20,500 nucleotides of DNA, taken from JANOAR01 sp031411235 (GTDB lineage Bacteria; Verrucomicrobiota; Verrucomicrobiia; Verrucomicrobiales; Verrucomicrobiaceae). The stretch is taken from contig JANOAR010000043.1 of assembly GCA_031411235.1 (NCBI GenBank), positions 1-20,500 of the forward strand, written 5' to 3'. The notes under the pieces were generated by a model. The model was not told where the DNA came from, ran no database searches, and saw only the letters and a program-made list of their open reading frames with translations. How positions within the stretch are numbered: the stretch's first letter is position 1; the number at the start of each line of letters is the position of its first letter. The position numbers and the translations under genes are program-made. This document shows positions 1 through 7,992 of this stretch, piece by piece.

Positions 1-1149
1 AGCGAGGATGCTATCACCCGGCAATGGTGGGAAGCTGGAGAGGATGCCTTCGATGCCACGGATGGTGCGGTTGCCATCGGCGAAGAGATTGTCGAAGAGC
101 ATGCCTTCCTCGGTGACGAGGCGGTCGAGCTTGGGGGTGCAGGTGGCGGGTTTGCCGTCTTTGTCCACGCGGCCTAGGCAGCCGAAGAACTCGGAGCCCA
201 GCGACTCCTGAAGCATGACGACGACATTGAGCTTGGGCTTCGTTGAGTCGCCCGCGAGGCGACGTTGTAGGGAGGCGGCGGCGAGTTGCACCCAGGCGTC
301 ATTGGCGGCGGAATCGAGCTTGCCGTTGGGGCCGGGTTGGGGGGCTGCGGGAGGTTCGGGGGCGATGAACGTGGCACCGGGGGCGGCGAGGAGTTTGCGA
401 GTGTGCAGGAAGGCTTCGCGACGGTCGATGGAGGGGTAGAAGGCGGCGTAGTCGAGGTTGCGTGTGAGGGCGGCCTTCATGCCGGCGGCGAGGCCGTTGT
501 TGGCGAGTTCGTTGATGGTGCGCTCGTGGGAGAAGGAGGTCTCGCGACGTGAGATTGAGAGGATAGCGAGGACGATGAAGGCGATCCATTTACCAGCATC
601 GAGCCAACGGGTTGACCGCGATTTGCCTACATTCACCGCAGGCTGGCCGAGGCGGAAGTCGAGGTGCCAGAGGGCGAAGGCGATGACGCTGACGGCACCG
701 AGTATCTTCAATAGAGGGAAGCTTTCCCAGAGGTTGGTGACGACTTCCTTGGGGTAGATGAGGTAGTCGATGGCGACGGTGTTGAAGCGGGACTGGAACT
801 CATCAAAGAAGAACCACTCGGAGGCGAGATTGAAGACACCAATGCTCCAAGCGAGAAGGACACTGGTGCGCAGCAAAAGCCAGCCGACTCTGCTGTCGGC
901 CCAGGGGGTCTTTTTCAACAACTGCCAAATCACGAGCGGCGTCACGAGACACAGCGCCACCACCGCGTCGATGTGGATGCCCGCGAGCACCATCTTCACA
1001 TAGTCGAGGGCGGGCGGCTGAGGCTTGGGATGATAGACGATGGCAAGTGCCCAGCGCAGGACTTGGGAGAGAATGAAGTAGGTGGCGGCGATGACCAAGG
1101 GGAAGCGCAGCGGGCCGGAGCGGAGGGCAGTGGACAGTCGAGATAACAT
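1..1149 (-). CDS. LtaS-like membrane sulfatase-fold phosphotransferase (3' end cut off by window)
   Basis: The N-terminal 383 residues are in the window; the rest lies beyond the left edge. About five hydrophobic segments (roughly residues 16-39, 50-77, 85-112, 135-158 and 185-205) precede an extracytoplasmic domain. That domain opens with NVVVMLQES (308-316) and contains GNRTIRGIEG (359-368). In lipoteichoic acid synthase-type enzymes the equivalent Glu binds the metal and the Thr is the phospho-acceptor nucleophile. Here they are Glu315 and Thr362, 47 apart, close to the spacing in LtaS. The family moves phosphoglycerol or similar groups, or hydrolyses phospho- or sulfo-esters, on the outer face of the inner membrane. 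In a Gram-negative a glucan or lipid substrate is more likely than true lipoteichoic acid, but the substrate cannot be told. The start is the first ATG before the first membrane segment. The frame stays open upstream, but the sequence there does not look like protein. Confidence 0.85.
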   Translation of the reverse strand, partial: MLSRLSTALRSGPLRFPLVIAATYFILSQVLRWALAIVYHPKPQPPALDYVKMVLAGIHIDAVVALCLVTPLVIWQLLKKTPWADSRVGWLLLRTSVLLAWSIGVFNLASEWFFFDEFQSRFNTVAIDYLIYPKEVVTNLWESFPLLKILGAVSVIAFALWHLDFRLGQPAVNVGKSRSTRWLDAGKWIAFIVLAILSISRRETSFSHERTINELANNGLAAGMKAALTRNLDYAAFYPSIDRREAFLHTRKLLAAPGATFIAPEPPAAPQPGPNGKLDSAANDAWVQLAAASLQRRLAGDSTKPKLNVVVMLQESLGSEFFGCLGRVDKDGKPATCTPKLDRLVTEEGMLFDNLFADGNRTIRGIEGILSSFPPLPGDSILA

Positions 1150-1332
1150 GGCCGCTGTGGTAGCGAAGAGCGGGGCAATAACAAGCGTGGGGTTTGGGGC
1201 GAGGCGTCGGCACTTTCTCTCAACAGCGCCAAGTTCGCGGCTGCGGCGTGAAGGAATCCGTTGCAAGATGCCGCGCCGCGCCTTCGATTAGGTCCGCCCA
1301 AAGAATAGCTCCAAACTCCAAATCCATAACCC

Positions 1333-1803
1333 ATGATCCGCACCGCCCTACTCACTGCCTTTGCCGCGTTCACGCTCGGCTCCCTCCATGCTCAAGACGC
1401 TGCTGCCGTTACAAGCATCGAGTTGACCCCGAGTAAGAACCCCGCGACCCCGCTCGCCTATGACAAGTCTGAGTTCACCACCAAGGTCGGTGCCAAGCTC
1501 AAAGTCACCGTGAGCAACGTCGGCGCGGCGCTGCCACAGCCCCACAACTTCGTGCTCGTGAAGCCCGGCACCGATGGCAAAGTGGTCGCTGCTAGCATGG
1601 CCATGATGACCGATGTTACTGGCATGGCCAAGTCCTACGTCCCCACCTCTACCGACATCATCGCGCACACGGCCTTCGCCCAAATCGGGCAGTCCCAGAG
1701 TGTCGAGTTTGCTGCTCCTAGCGAACCCGGCGACTATCCCTTTTTCTGCACCTTCCCCGGTCACGCGATGCTGATGAAGGGCGTACTGAAAGTGACACCC
1801 TAA
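1333..1803 (+). CDS. Azurin-like cupredoxin (type 1 copper protein), exported
   Basis: 156 residues. Residues 1-20 form a signal peptide ending in LHA. The mature protein has the type 1 copper ligands in azurin spacing: His71 in PHNF, then the C-terminal loop CTFPGHAMLMKG giving Cys139, His144 and Met148. This loop (C-x4-H-x3-M) is almost the azurin loop rather than that of plastocyanin. Such proteins shuttle electrons in the periplasm, usually to a terminal oxidase or nitrite reductase, but no partner is encoded nearby. The gene is divergent from the LtaS-like gene and is followed 27 bp later by a small exported protein, then a terminator, so the two probably share a transcript. The start is the ATG opening the signal peptide. 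Copper binding is inferred from the ligand pattern. Confidence 0.93.
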   Translation: MIRTALLTAFAAFTLGSLHAQDAAAVTSIELTPSKNPATPLAYDKSEFTTKVGAKLKVTVSNVGAALPQPHNFVLVKPGTDGKVVAASMAMMTDVTGMAKSYVPTSTDIIAHTAFAQIGQSQSVEFAAPSEPGDYPFFCTFPGHAMLMKGVLKVTP

Positions 1804-1830
1804 TCTTCAAACTCCCCAAGCTCTGACACT

Positions 1831-2355
1831 ATGAAGCGTCTCATTACTTCGCTGGTTCTCGCCCTCGGCTTCATCGCCATCGTTCATGCCGAGGACGGCA
1901 AGGTCGTCGTCGAAGACCTCACCTTTGCCACGCCCGCCCCCTGGAAGGCTGCGGAAAATGCCAGCGCCATGCGCAAGGCGACGCTGACCATCGAAGCCAA
2001 AGGCGCTGAGAAGCCCATGGAAGCAGTGTTCTATTACTTCGGCAGTGGCCAGGGCGGTGATGTGGATGCCAATATCCAGCGCTGGGTCGACCAGTTCCAA
2101 AGCACCACGGATACGAAGCGTGAAGACGTGGAGATCGAAGGTGTGAAGGTGACGTTGGTGAAAGCCACGGGCACCTACATGGACGGCGCGATGTTTGGCG
2201 AAAAGACAGCCAAGGAAAACTGGGCGCTGCTCGGGGCCATCGTCCCTGGAAAAGAAGCACCTGTGTTCATCAAATTGACCGGCCCCAAGGATGCCGCGCT
2301 GAGCATCTACGATACCTTCAAAGCGATGGCGACTAGCCCGTTTGTGAAGAAGTAA
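1831..2355 (+). CDS. Small exported protein of unknown function
   Basis: 174 residues with a signal peptide (1-20, ending VHA). I do not recognise a named family. The body reads as a compact alpha/beta domain with a WKAAENASAMRKATLTI stretch early and a conserved-looking ending with KLTGPKDA and YDTFKAMATSPF. This layout resembles small periplasmic proteins that planctomycete and verrucomicrobial genomes carry as hypothetical proteins. No metal or catalytic motif stands out. It sits 27 bp after the cupredoxin gene and directly before a strong intrinsic terminator, so it is probably the last gene of that two-gene transcript. A role linked to the cupredoxin is possible but rests only on position. 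Confidence 0.8.
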   Translation: MKRLITSLVLALGFIAIVHAEDGKVVVEDLTFATPAPWKAAENASAMRKATLTIEAKGAEKPMEAVFYYFGSGQGGDVDANIQRWVDQFQSTTDTKREDVEIEGVKVTLVKATGTYMDGAMFGEKTAKENWALLGAIVPGKEAPVFIKLTGPKDAALSIYDTFKAMATSPFVKK

Positions 2356-2387
2356 TAGCGGTGGGCAGACTCCATTCGCGATGAGAA

Positions 2388-2417
2388 GGGCAGGCCACGC
2401 AAGGCCTGCCCTTTTTT
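2388..2417 (+). terminator. Rho-independent terminator after the cupredoxin pair
   Basis: A perfect 9-bp GC-rich stem (GGGCAGGCC at 2388-2396, GGCCTGCCC at 2403-2411) with a 6-nt loop is followed at once by six T residues. It lies 32 bp after the stop codon at 2355. It also covers the region where a longer reading frame of the next gene would begin with TTG at 2419, which argues for the ATG start at 2476. Confidence 0.93.
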
Positions 2418-2475
2418 ATTGTCTCCATGTGCGGCTTCTGCCTTTCTGCCTTACCTTTTTAGTCTCGCGTTTTTC

Positions 2476-3261
2476 ATGGCCTCTCTCACCCTCACTTTCC
2501 TCGGCACTGGCACCTCTGTGGGTGTGCCGATGATCGGTTGCGACTGCGAGACGTGCCGCAGCAGCGACCCGCGCGACAACCGCCTGCGCAGCTCCATTTA
2601 CTGCTCTACCGACGAGGTGGCTTGGGTGGTGGATACTGGCCCCGACTTCCGCACGCAGTGCCTGCGCTTTGGCGTTCGCCGCGTCGATGCCGTGCTTTAC
2701 ACGCACCCGCACATGGATCACCTGACGGGCTTCGATGAGCTGCGGCGCTTCACCATTGCCGAGGATGCCGTGATGCCGATCTACGCGCGGCCCTCCTGCC
2801 TCGCGGTGCTGGAGCGGATGTACGACTATGCCTTCAACGGCGAGAACCGCTACCGTGGCTACCTGAAGCCCGAGTCGCACGCCATCCACGGCCCCTTCTC
2901 GCTGGGCCGCATTGAGGTCACGCCCTTGCCCGTGGTGCATGGTAAAGTGGAGACCATTGGCTTTCTTTTCAGCCTCGGTGGTAGGCCTCTGTGCGCCTAC
3001 CTGAGCGATGCGAAAAAGATCACCCCCGAGGCCATGCAAGCTATGCAAGGCGTCGATACCCTGATCCTCGACGGACTGCGGCGTACGCCCCATCCCACCC
3101 ACATGAACTGGGATGAAGCCCTCGCGGTGAGCGCCCTCGTCGCCCCACGGCAGACATGGCTCACCCACCTCACCTGCGAAATGATGCACGCTCGCGATGA
3201 GCCCAGCCTACCCGCTGGCGTGGGCCTCGCCTATGACGGACTCACACTCACCTGGGAATGA
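2476..3261 (+). CDS. PhnP-like metallo-beta-lactamase-fold phosphodiesterase
   Basis: 261 residues from the ATG at 2476. This start places the fold's first strand, SLTLTFLGTGTSVGVP, at the N-terminus; a TTG at 2419 would put the start against the upstream terminator. The metal motif is THPHMDH (His77, His79, Asp81, His82), followed by His155, Asp178 and His231 at the expected places. A Cys trio, GCDCETC (22, 24, 27), matches the structural zinc site described for PhnP, a cyclic phosphodiesterase of phosphonate breakdown. No other phn gene is present, so the substrate is open; a general cyclic phosphate or nucleotide diesterase is likely. The stop codon overlaps the next start (ATGA), suggesting translational coupling with the exported protein that follows. 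Confidence 0.9.
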   Translation: MASLTLTFLGTGTSVGVPMIGCDCETCRSSDPRDNRLRSSIYCSTDEVAWVVDTGPDFRTQCLRFGVRRVDAVLYTHPHMDHLTGFDELRRFTIAEDAVMPIYARPSCLAVLERMYDYAFNGENRYRGYLKPESHAIHGPFSLGRIEVTPLPVVHGKVETIGFLFSLGGRPLCAYLSDAKKITPEAMQAMQGVDTLILDGLRRTPHPTHMNWDEALAVSALVAPRQTWLTHLTCEMMHARDEPSLPAGVGLAYDGLTLTWE

Positions 3262-4826
3262 TCGCCACGCCTCGCCACTTCTTCGTGCTCGCCTTTTGCC
3301 TGTGCTGCATGGCTACCACCGCGCTCGCTGAGGCCCCAGCACAAGATTTGCCCGAGTGGGACGCTGCCGCAGAGACCGTCGTGGTTTTCAACCCCGACTT
3401 CCCCGAGTCCGAAGCCCTCGCTCGTTATTACGCCGAGCAGCGTGGCATCGCAGCGGAGCGCATCATCGGGATCAAATGCAGCACGCAGGAAGAGATCAGC
3501 CGTGAGGCATTCGACAGCACGCTTCTCAAGCCCTTGCGAAAAGTATTTCAAAGCAACGGCTGGTTGAGCCTTGCGGAGCGCGAGACGGGCGGCTCCGCCA
3601 CGGCCAAGGCTCACCAAGCCACCGTCGTCACTGAGTCAAAAATCTCCGTGCTCGTCCTCATGCATGGCGTCCCGAGCAAGGTCATTCGCCAACAGCCCAA
3701 CCCTGCTGTCATCCACCAGGATGAGGCAAGCGTGGACTCCGAACTTTGCCTGCTGGGTATGCCCGAAAGCTCACTTCTCGGGCCGTGGCAGAACCCTTAC
3801 TTTGCGCAAAAGCAGCGCTTCAATGCGATGAAAAAGCCGCCTGGGTTGCTGCTCGTCGGTCGACTCGATGGGCCTAGCAGTGCCACGGTGCGACGCATGA
3901 TCGACGACGCCATCGCGGTAGAAAAGGAAGGTCTGCGTGGCCGAGGTGTCATCGACCTCGCGCTGAAAACGGGTGCTTACGATGAAGGCGAAGAATGGCT
4001 GCGCAAGACCGCCGAGACTTACCGACGCAGCGGTATCCCCTTCTATGTGGATCGCTACGAGCCGCTCATTCGCGACCACTGGCCGCTGCCCGATACGGCT
4101 CTTTATTTTGGCTGGTACTCCGGCGGCATCACTGGCGGGGTGGCGACGACAGGGTTTAAATTCAAGCGCGGCGCAGTGGCGTGTCACCTGCACTCCTTCA
4201 GCGCCAGCACCATCCGTTCGACCACGCAAGCCTGGGTAGGCCCTCTGCTGGAACGCGGCGCAGCGGCGACGATGGGCAACGTCTGGGAGCCCTACTTATC
4301 CTTTACCGTTCACTTCGATATTCTGAACGCTCGCCTGCTCGAAGGCTACACCCTCGCCGAGGCCGCCTGGAGTGCCACGCCCGGTCTTTCCTGGATGAAT
4401 GTGGTGCTCGGCGACCCTCTCTACCGCCCCTTTGCCCACAGCGCTATGGGCGATGATGCCGACCGCGATTACGCCCTCTACAAGGCACTGGTGAAAAAAC
4501 ATGCCGACGATCCCGATAGCAAAAACTTGAAGCAGGAAGTGCTCAAACTCGCCGACAGCCGCAGCAACCCACGCCTGCTGGAACTGCTCGCACTGCTGGC
4601 CTCGCTGGAGAACAAAACCAGCGAAGGCGTCGAGATGTTGGAGCACGCACGCGCCCTCTATGCCACGCCTAGCGATCAACTGCGCTCCGTACTCTACGAG
4701 GTCGAACTGCTGCGCCGCGATAAAAACCCAGCCAAAGACATGCAGGCCCGAGCGCTGCTCGACAAGGCTCTGAGCAACGAGGCATTCAAAGGCCAAGTGG
4801 GTGCCGAGGCGCTAAAGCTTTGGTGA
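3258..4826 (+). CDS. TIGR03790-like exported protein
   Basis: 522 residues. A signal peptide covers about 1-25. The N-terminal half matches my memory of the TIGR03790 family, with VVVFNPDFPESEALARYYAE (41-60) and a strand ending in LVLMHGVPSKV (132-142). A second conserved block has ALYFGWYSGG (281-290), GAVACHLHSFSA (305-316) and SWMNVVLGDPLYRP (378-391). The family occurs in bacteria with large exported proteomes and has no proven activity. The alpha/beta layout with a His-rich strand end recalls caspase-like cysteine peptidases, but no catalytic dyad can be assigned from sequence alone. The last 120 residues look helical and repeat-like (TPR-type). The start ATG overlaps the stop of the PhnP-like gene. 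The 3' end converges with sufT, 13 bp away, with no terminator seen. Confidence 0.8.
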   Translation: MIATPRHFFVLAFCLCCMATTALAEAPAQDLPEWDAAAETVVVFNPDFPESEALARYYAEQRGIAAERIIGIKCSTQEEISREAFDSTLLKPLRKVFQSNGWLSLAERETGGSATAKAHQATVVTESKISVLVLMHGVPSKVIRQQPNPAVIHQDEASVDSELCLLGMPESSLLGPWQNPYFAQKQRFNAMKKPPGLLLVGRLDGPSSATVRRMIDDAIAVEKEGLRGRGVIDLALKTGAYDEGEEWLRKTAETYRRSGIPFYVDRYEPLIRDHWPLPDTALYFGWYSGGITGGVATTGFKFKRGAVACHLHSFSASTIRSTTQAWVGPLLERGAAATMGNVWEPYLSFTVHFDILNARLLEGYTLAEAAWSATPGLSWMNVVLGDPLYRPFAHSAMGDDADRDYALYKALVKKHADDPDSKNLKQEVLKLADSRSNPRLLELLALLASLENKTSEGVEMLEHARALYATPSDQLRSVLYEVELLRRDKNPAKDMQARALLDKALSNEAFKGQVGAEALKLW

Positions 4827-4839
4827 TGAAGAATCCCAA

Positions 4840-5400
4840 CTAGATCATCCCGAGCTTCATCTTCCCCTCGACGCTGATCATGCCCTGATTCCACGCGGGA
4901 TCCCAGACAAGTTCCACCGCCGCATCATCCATGTCTTCGATGCACATGATGCGCCCCTGGGCGTCGGCGGCAATGGTGGGACCCATGCCGCAGCCAGGGG
5001 CGGTGAGGGTCATCTTCACGATGGCTTTCTTTTTCCCATCCTCGGTATCGACCACCTTGCAGTCATAGACGAGGCCCAGATCGACGATATTAACCGGGAT
5101 CTCGGGGTCATAGACATTGCGCAGTTGAGCCCAGACTTCCATCTCCAGGTCGGTCGCCTCGATGGGCACATTCGAGGAAGTGCTGGCCTCGGCGGCCTTG
5201 GCCTCGGCAGTCGTGTCGATGCCGAGCGCGTCCACATCCTTGGACGAAATGCGAGCGAGTCCGAAGTCGGTGGCGACGGTGTAAGTGCCGCCGAGGGATT
5301 GAGTGATGATGACCTTTAAACCCAAGGGCAAGGTGATGCTATCGCCGCTGGGGATTTGGATGGCTTGGACTTCGCGCTGGAGTTCGAGGGTGGATTGCAT
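4840..5400 (-). CDS. sufT: SufT-type protein (MIP18/DUF59 family), iron-sulfur cluster assembly
   Basis: 186 residues. An N-terminal region of about 55 residues with IPSGDSITLPLG and LGGTYTV is typical of the SufT branch (TIGR03406). A linker leads to the MIP18/DUF59 domain (about 85-186). That domain holds DPEIPVNIVDLGLVYD (99-114) and the loop TAPGCGMG (133-140) with the conserved Cys137. SufT acts in maturation of Fe-S proteins, usually beside sufBCDS or sufU; none of those genes is in the window. It lies 58 bp after the stop of the beta-CASP gene on the same strand, so the two may be co-transcribed. The assignment to SufT rather than a plain DUF59 protein rests on the N-terminal extension. 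Confidence 0.88.
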   Translation of the reverse strand: MQSTLELQREVQAIQIPSGDSITLPLGLKVIITQSLGGTYTVATDFGLARISSKDVDALGIDTTAEAKAAEASTSSNVPIEATDLEMEVWAQLRNVYDPEIPVNIVDLGLVYDCKVVDTEDGKKKAIVKMTLTAPGCGMGPTIAADAQGRIMCIEDMDDAAVELVWDPAWNQGMISVEGKMKLGMI

Positions 5401-5458
5401 GGGGCTTGTGGCGTTTGAGGGGGTGGGTTGGGCCTCTGCTTAGCCGACTGCGGCAGCA

Positions 5459-6859
5459 TTACAACTCCACACTGTCCAGTCGCTTGGCCACGCGAACCTC
5501 GCCGCCTGGGTGCGCTGCCTGGAGTGCGGTGCAGAGCACCTCCGCTCGCTCTGGCTCGCCATGCACCAGAAACACGCGGGACTTCGGCCCCGTGATGCGA
5601 CTGAAATAGGCAAGCAATTCATCGTGGTCGGCGTGGCCTGAAAATGAGTCCAGCGTCTCGACCTTGGCGCGTACTTCATACTCATCGCCGAGGATATTTA
5701 CCTTCTTAAACCCTTGGCGAATCTTCCAGCCCAGCGTCTGCTCGGCACAGTAGCCGACGAACAGCAGCGTGTTGCGACTGTCGCCAATGTTGTTGCGCAG
5801 ATGATGCAGGATGCGCCCACTCTCGGCCATGCCCGAGGCCGAGATGATGATGGCTGGGCCGTGTAGGAAATTGAGCGCTTTCGAGGCATCTACATCACGC
5901 ACCAATTCCAAACCATCGAAACCAAAGGGGTCATCTTGGGTAAAGGCTGTCTCGCGTGCCTCTGCTCGCAAGTCGCCGACGTGCAGGCGGAAAATCTCGG
6001 TGGCTTTCACCGCTAGCGGGCTATCGACAAAGGTCGGTATCTTCGGAAAGCACCCCGCATGGCGCAGCGCATCGAGTGTGAAGAGCAACTGCTGTGTGCG
6101 CTCCACCGCAAAGGCTGGGATGATCACTTTGCCGCCGCGATCTATCGCCCGCTGAATGATGTCGCAGATGTGCTGCGAGGTGTCTGCCGTGAGTTCGTGT
6201 TTTCGCCCGCCGTACGTGCTTTCCATGATGACGAAGTCCACGCCCTCGCATGGAGCGACTTCGTTGAGCAGTTCTGTGTGCGGCCTACCTACATCGCCAG
6301 AGAAGAGCAAGCGCTGAGTCTTACCTGTGGTGGCGTCCGTGAGATCCAGCACCACCTGCGCCGAGCCTAGAACATGACCAGCGTCGATAAAGGTGAGGCG
6401 CACACCCTTGGCGATCTGGATGGGCCGCGCATAGGCCACGGTGATGAATTGCGTCAGGCACATCTCTGCATCGGCCTGTGTGTAGGTCGGCTCCAGCGGC
6501 GGCAGATCTTCCTTCATGCGACGCTTGTTCAGCCACTTCACATCACTCTCCTGGATGTGTGCCGAGTCGGGCAGCATGATGCTGCATAAATCCCGCGTCG
6601 CCGACGTGGCATAGATGTTGCCCGTGAAGCCTTGTTTCACCAAGTTTGGCAAGTTGCCGCTGTGGTCGATATGGGCGTGCGACAAGACGACGACATCAAT
6701 CTTCGCCGCTGCAAAAGGGAAGTGCGCATTGCGCTCGCGAGCCTCACTGCGTTTGCCCTGGTATAAACCGCAGTCGAGCAGGATACGCTGCCCATTGATT
6801 TCGATAAGATGCTGTGAACCCGTCGTGGTACCTGCCGCGCCGCAGAATGTGATCTTCAT
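5459..6859 (-). CDS. Beta-CASP metallo-beta-lactamase, ribonuclease-like (RNA processing exonuclease family)
   Basis: 466 residues from the ATG at 6859. The frame is open for 50 more codons upstream, but the fold begins at MKITFCGAAGTTTGS. Metal motifs in order: SHAHIDH (60-66), His162 in GHVLGS and Asp189 in FSGDVGRP. Beta-CASP motifs: Glu214 in MESTYGG, His409 in FSGHADHDE and His433 in FLVHGEPE. All key residues are present, so the enzyme should be active. Relatives act as 5'-3' exo- or endoribonucleases, or are annotated as MBL-fold RNA-specificity proteins; the RNA target cannot be read here. It is divergent from the NagA-like gene with a 172-bp gap and precedes sufT on the same strand. 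I found no convincing promoter in the gap. Confidence 0.92.
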   Translation of the reverse strand: MKITFCGAAGTTTGSQHLIEINGQRILLDCGLYQGKRSEARERNAHFPFAAAKIDVVVLSHAHIDHSGNLPNLVKQGFTGNIYATSATRDLCSIMLPDSAHIQESDVKWLNKRRMKEDLPPLEPTYTQADAEMCLTQFITVAYARPIQIAKGVRLTFIDAGHVLGSAQVVLDLTDATTGKTQRLLFSGDVGRPHTELLNEVAPCEGVDFVIMESTYGGRKHELTADTSQHICDIIQRAIDRGGKVIIPAFAVERTQQLLFTLDALRHAGCFPKIPTFVDSPLAVKATEIFRLHVGDLRAEARETAFTQDDPFGFDGLELVRDVDASKALNFLHGPAIIISASGMAESGRILHHLRNNIGDSRNTLLFVGYCAEQTLGWKIRQGFKKVNILGDEYEVRAKVETLDSFSGHADHDELLAYFSRITGPKSRVFLVHGEPERAEVLCTALQAAHPGGEVRVAKRLDSVEL

Positions 6860-7031
6860 AAGTGATACAGCCGATAAGGGTGAATGGCCGCTGGGACAAG
6901 GCGGAAGGCATGAGGCAGCGCTAATGAAACCGCAGCAATGCACAGCGTAAACGAAGCCTCGCAAGAACCCCCGCCTCGCCTTTCGTTCGAGTCCCCTTCG
7001 CTTCATCATTCTTCACTCCTCATTTCCCCGC

Positions 7032-7958
7032 ATGTCTCCCCTCGATATTCAAGTCAACGGTTACGCTGGCACCGACTTCAACCGCGATGGCCTCACCGCC
7101 GAGGCACTGCACCATGCGTGTGAATGCCTTGTGGCGGATGGCTGCGCACAGATCCTCGCCACCTTCATTACCGATACCATCGAGAACCTGGAGCATCGCA
7201 TCGGCACACTCGTCGCGCTGATGGAGAAGGATGCGCTCGCCCGGCAAGTCATCGCGGGCATCCACATCGAAGGCCCCTTCACCAATTCTGAAAAAGGCTA
7301 CGTCGGTGCCCATCCCCCGCAGTGTGTGAAACCTGCGAATATAGAAGATGCCAAGCGCCTCCTCGCCGCCGGCGCGGGCCATGTGCGGCTCATGACGCTG
7401 GCCCCGGAGCGCGACGCGGGCTTCGCTACCACGGCGTATCTCGCCGCGCAGGGCGTGGTCGTTTCGGCAGGGCATTGCAATCCCAGCCTCGACGTGCTGC
7501 GCGCCTCGACCGAGCACGGCGTCACCATGTTTACCCACGTCGGCAACGGCTGCCCGATGCTGATGCACCGGCATGACAACATCATCCAACGCGCACTCGC
7601 CCTGCGGGATAAACTCTGGCTGTGCTTCATCCCCGACGGGGTGCATGTGGAGTTTTACGCCTTGCGAAACTATCTGCGCAGCGCAGGCATCGAGCGCAGC
7701 ATCTTCGTCACCGACGCTATCTCTGCCGCACGCCTCGGCCCCGGCACGTACAGCCTCGCGGGCTGGGACATCAAAGTAGGCGACGACCTCGTCGCACGCT
7801 CGCCCGATGGCTCGCATTTTGTCGGCTCCACCGTGACGGTGCCGCGCATCCTCGACAACTCACGCGGCCCACTGGGGCTCGGCGAGAGCGACATCACCAC
7901 CTTGCTGGATCATAATCCGCGACGGGCGATGGGGCTGCCGAGTCCTCTGCCAGCGTGA
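7032..7958 (+). CDS. NagA-like N-acetylglucosamine-6-phosphate deacetylase, barrel only
   Basis: 308 residues. The NagA metal and substrate residues are all present: Glu80 in IHIEGPF, His148 in SAGHCNP, His169 in THVGNGCP, His205 in DGVHVE and Asp228 in VTDAIS, the presumed catalytic acid. NagA removes acetate from GlcNAc-6-phosphate in amino-sugar recycling. The protein is short: it starts right at the first barrel strand (DIQVNG) and stops just after NPRRAMGLPS. Both halves of the small beta-sandwich domain that flank the barrel in about 380-residue NagA are therefore missing. The loop after His169 (GNGCP in place of YNAMP) also differs. It lies 34 bp before the sulfatase gene, hinting at a shared amino-sugar role. 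Other amidohydrolase substrates are possible, so no gene symbol is given. Confidence 0.85.
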   Translation: MSPLDIQVNGYAGTDFNRDGLTAEALHHACECLVADGCAQILATFITDTIENLEHRIGTLVALMEKDALARQVIAGIHIEGPFTNSEKGYVGAHPPQCVKPANIEDAKRLLAAGAGHVRLMTLAPERDAGFATTAYLAAQGVVVSAGHCNPSLDVLRASTEHGVTMFTHVGNGCPMLMHRHDNIIQRALALRDKLWLCFIPDGVHVEFYALRNYLRSAGIERSIFVTDAISAARLGPGTYSLAGWDIKVGDDLVARSPDGSHFVGSTVTVPRILDNSRGPLGLGESDITTLLDHNPRRAMGLPSPLPA

Positions 7959-7992
7959 TAGACGCTGAGTTCGTCTGCGTTGACACGGCTCC

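Noticed and set aside
2419..2475. Longer PhnP-like protein from a TTG at 2419
   Set aside because: The TTG directly follows the T-run of the upstream terminator and the added 19 residues do not belong to the MBL fold; ATG at 2476 begins the fold.
2416..3189. Long open frame of 257 codons on the minus strand
   Set aside because: It is antisense to the PhnP-like gene, His/Gly-rich low-quality sequence with no domain; a GC-rich shadow frame.
6860..7009. Fifty-residue N-terminal extension of the beta-CASP protein
   Set aside because: Cys- and basic-rich, outside the family fold, and covering the divergent promoter region; ATG at 6859 fits the fold.
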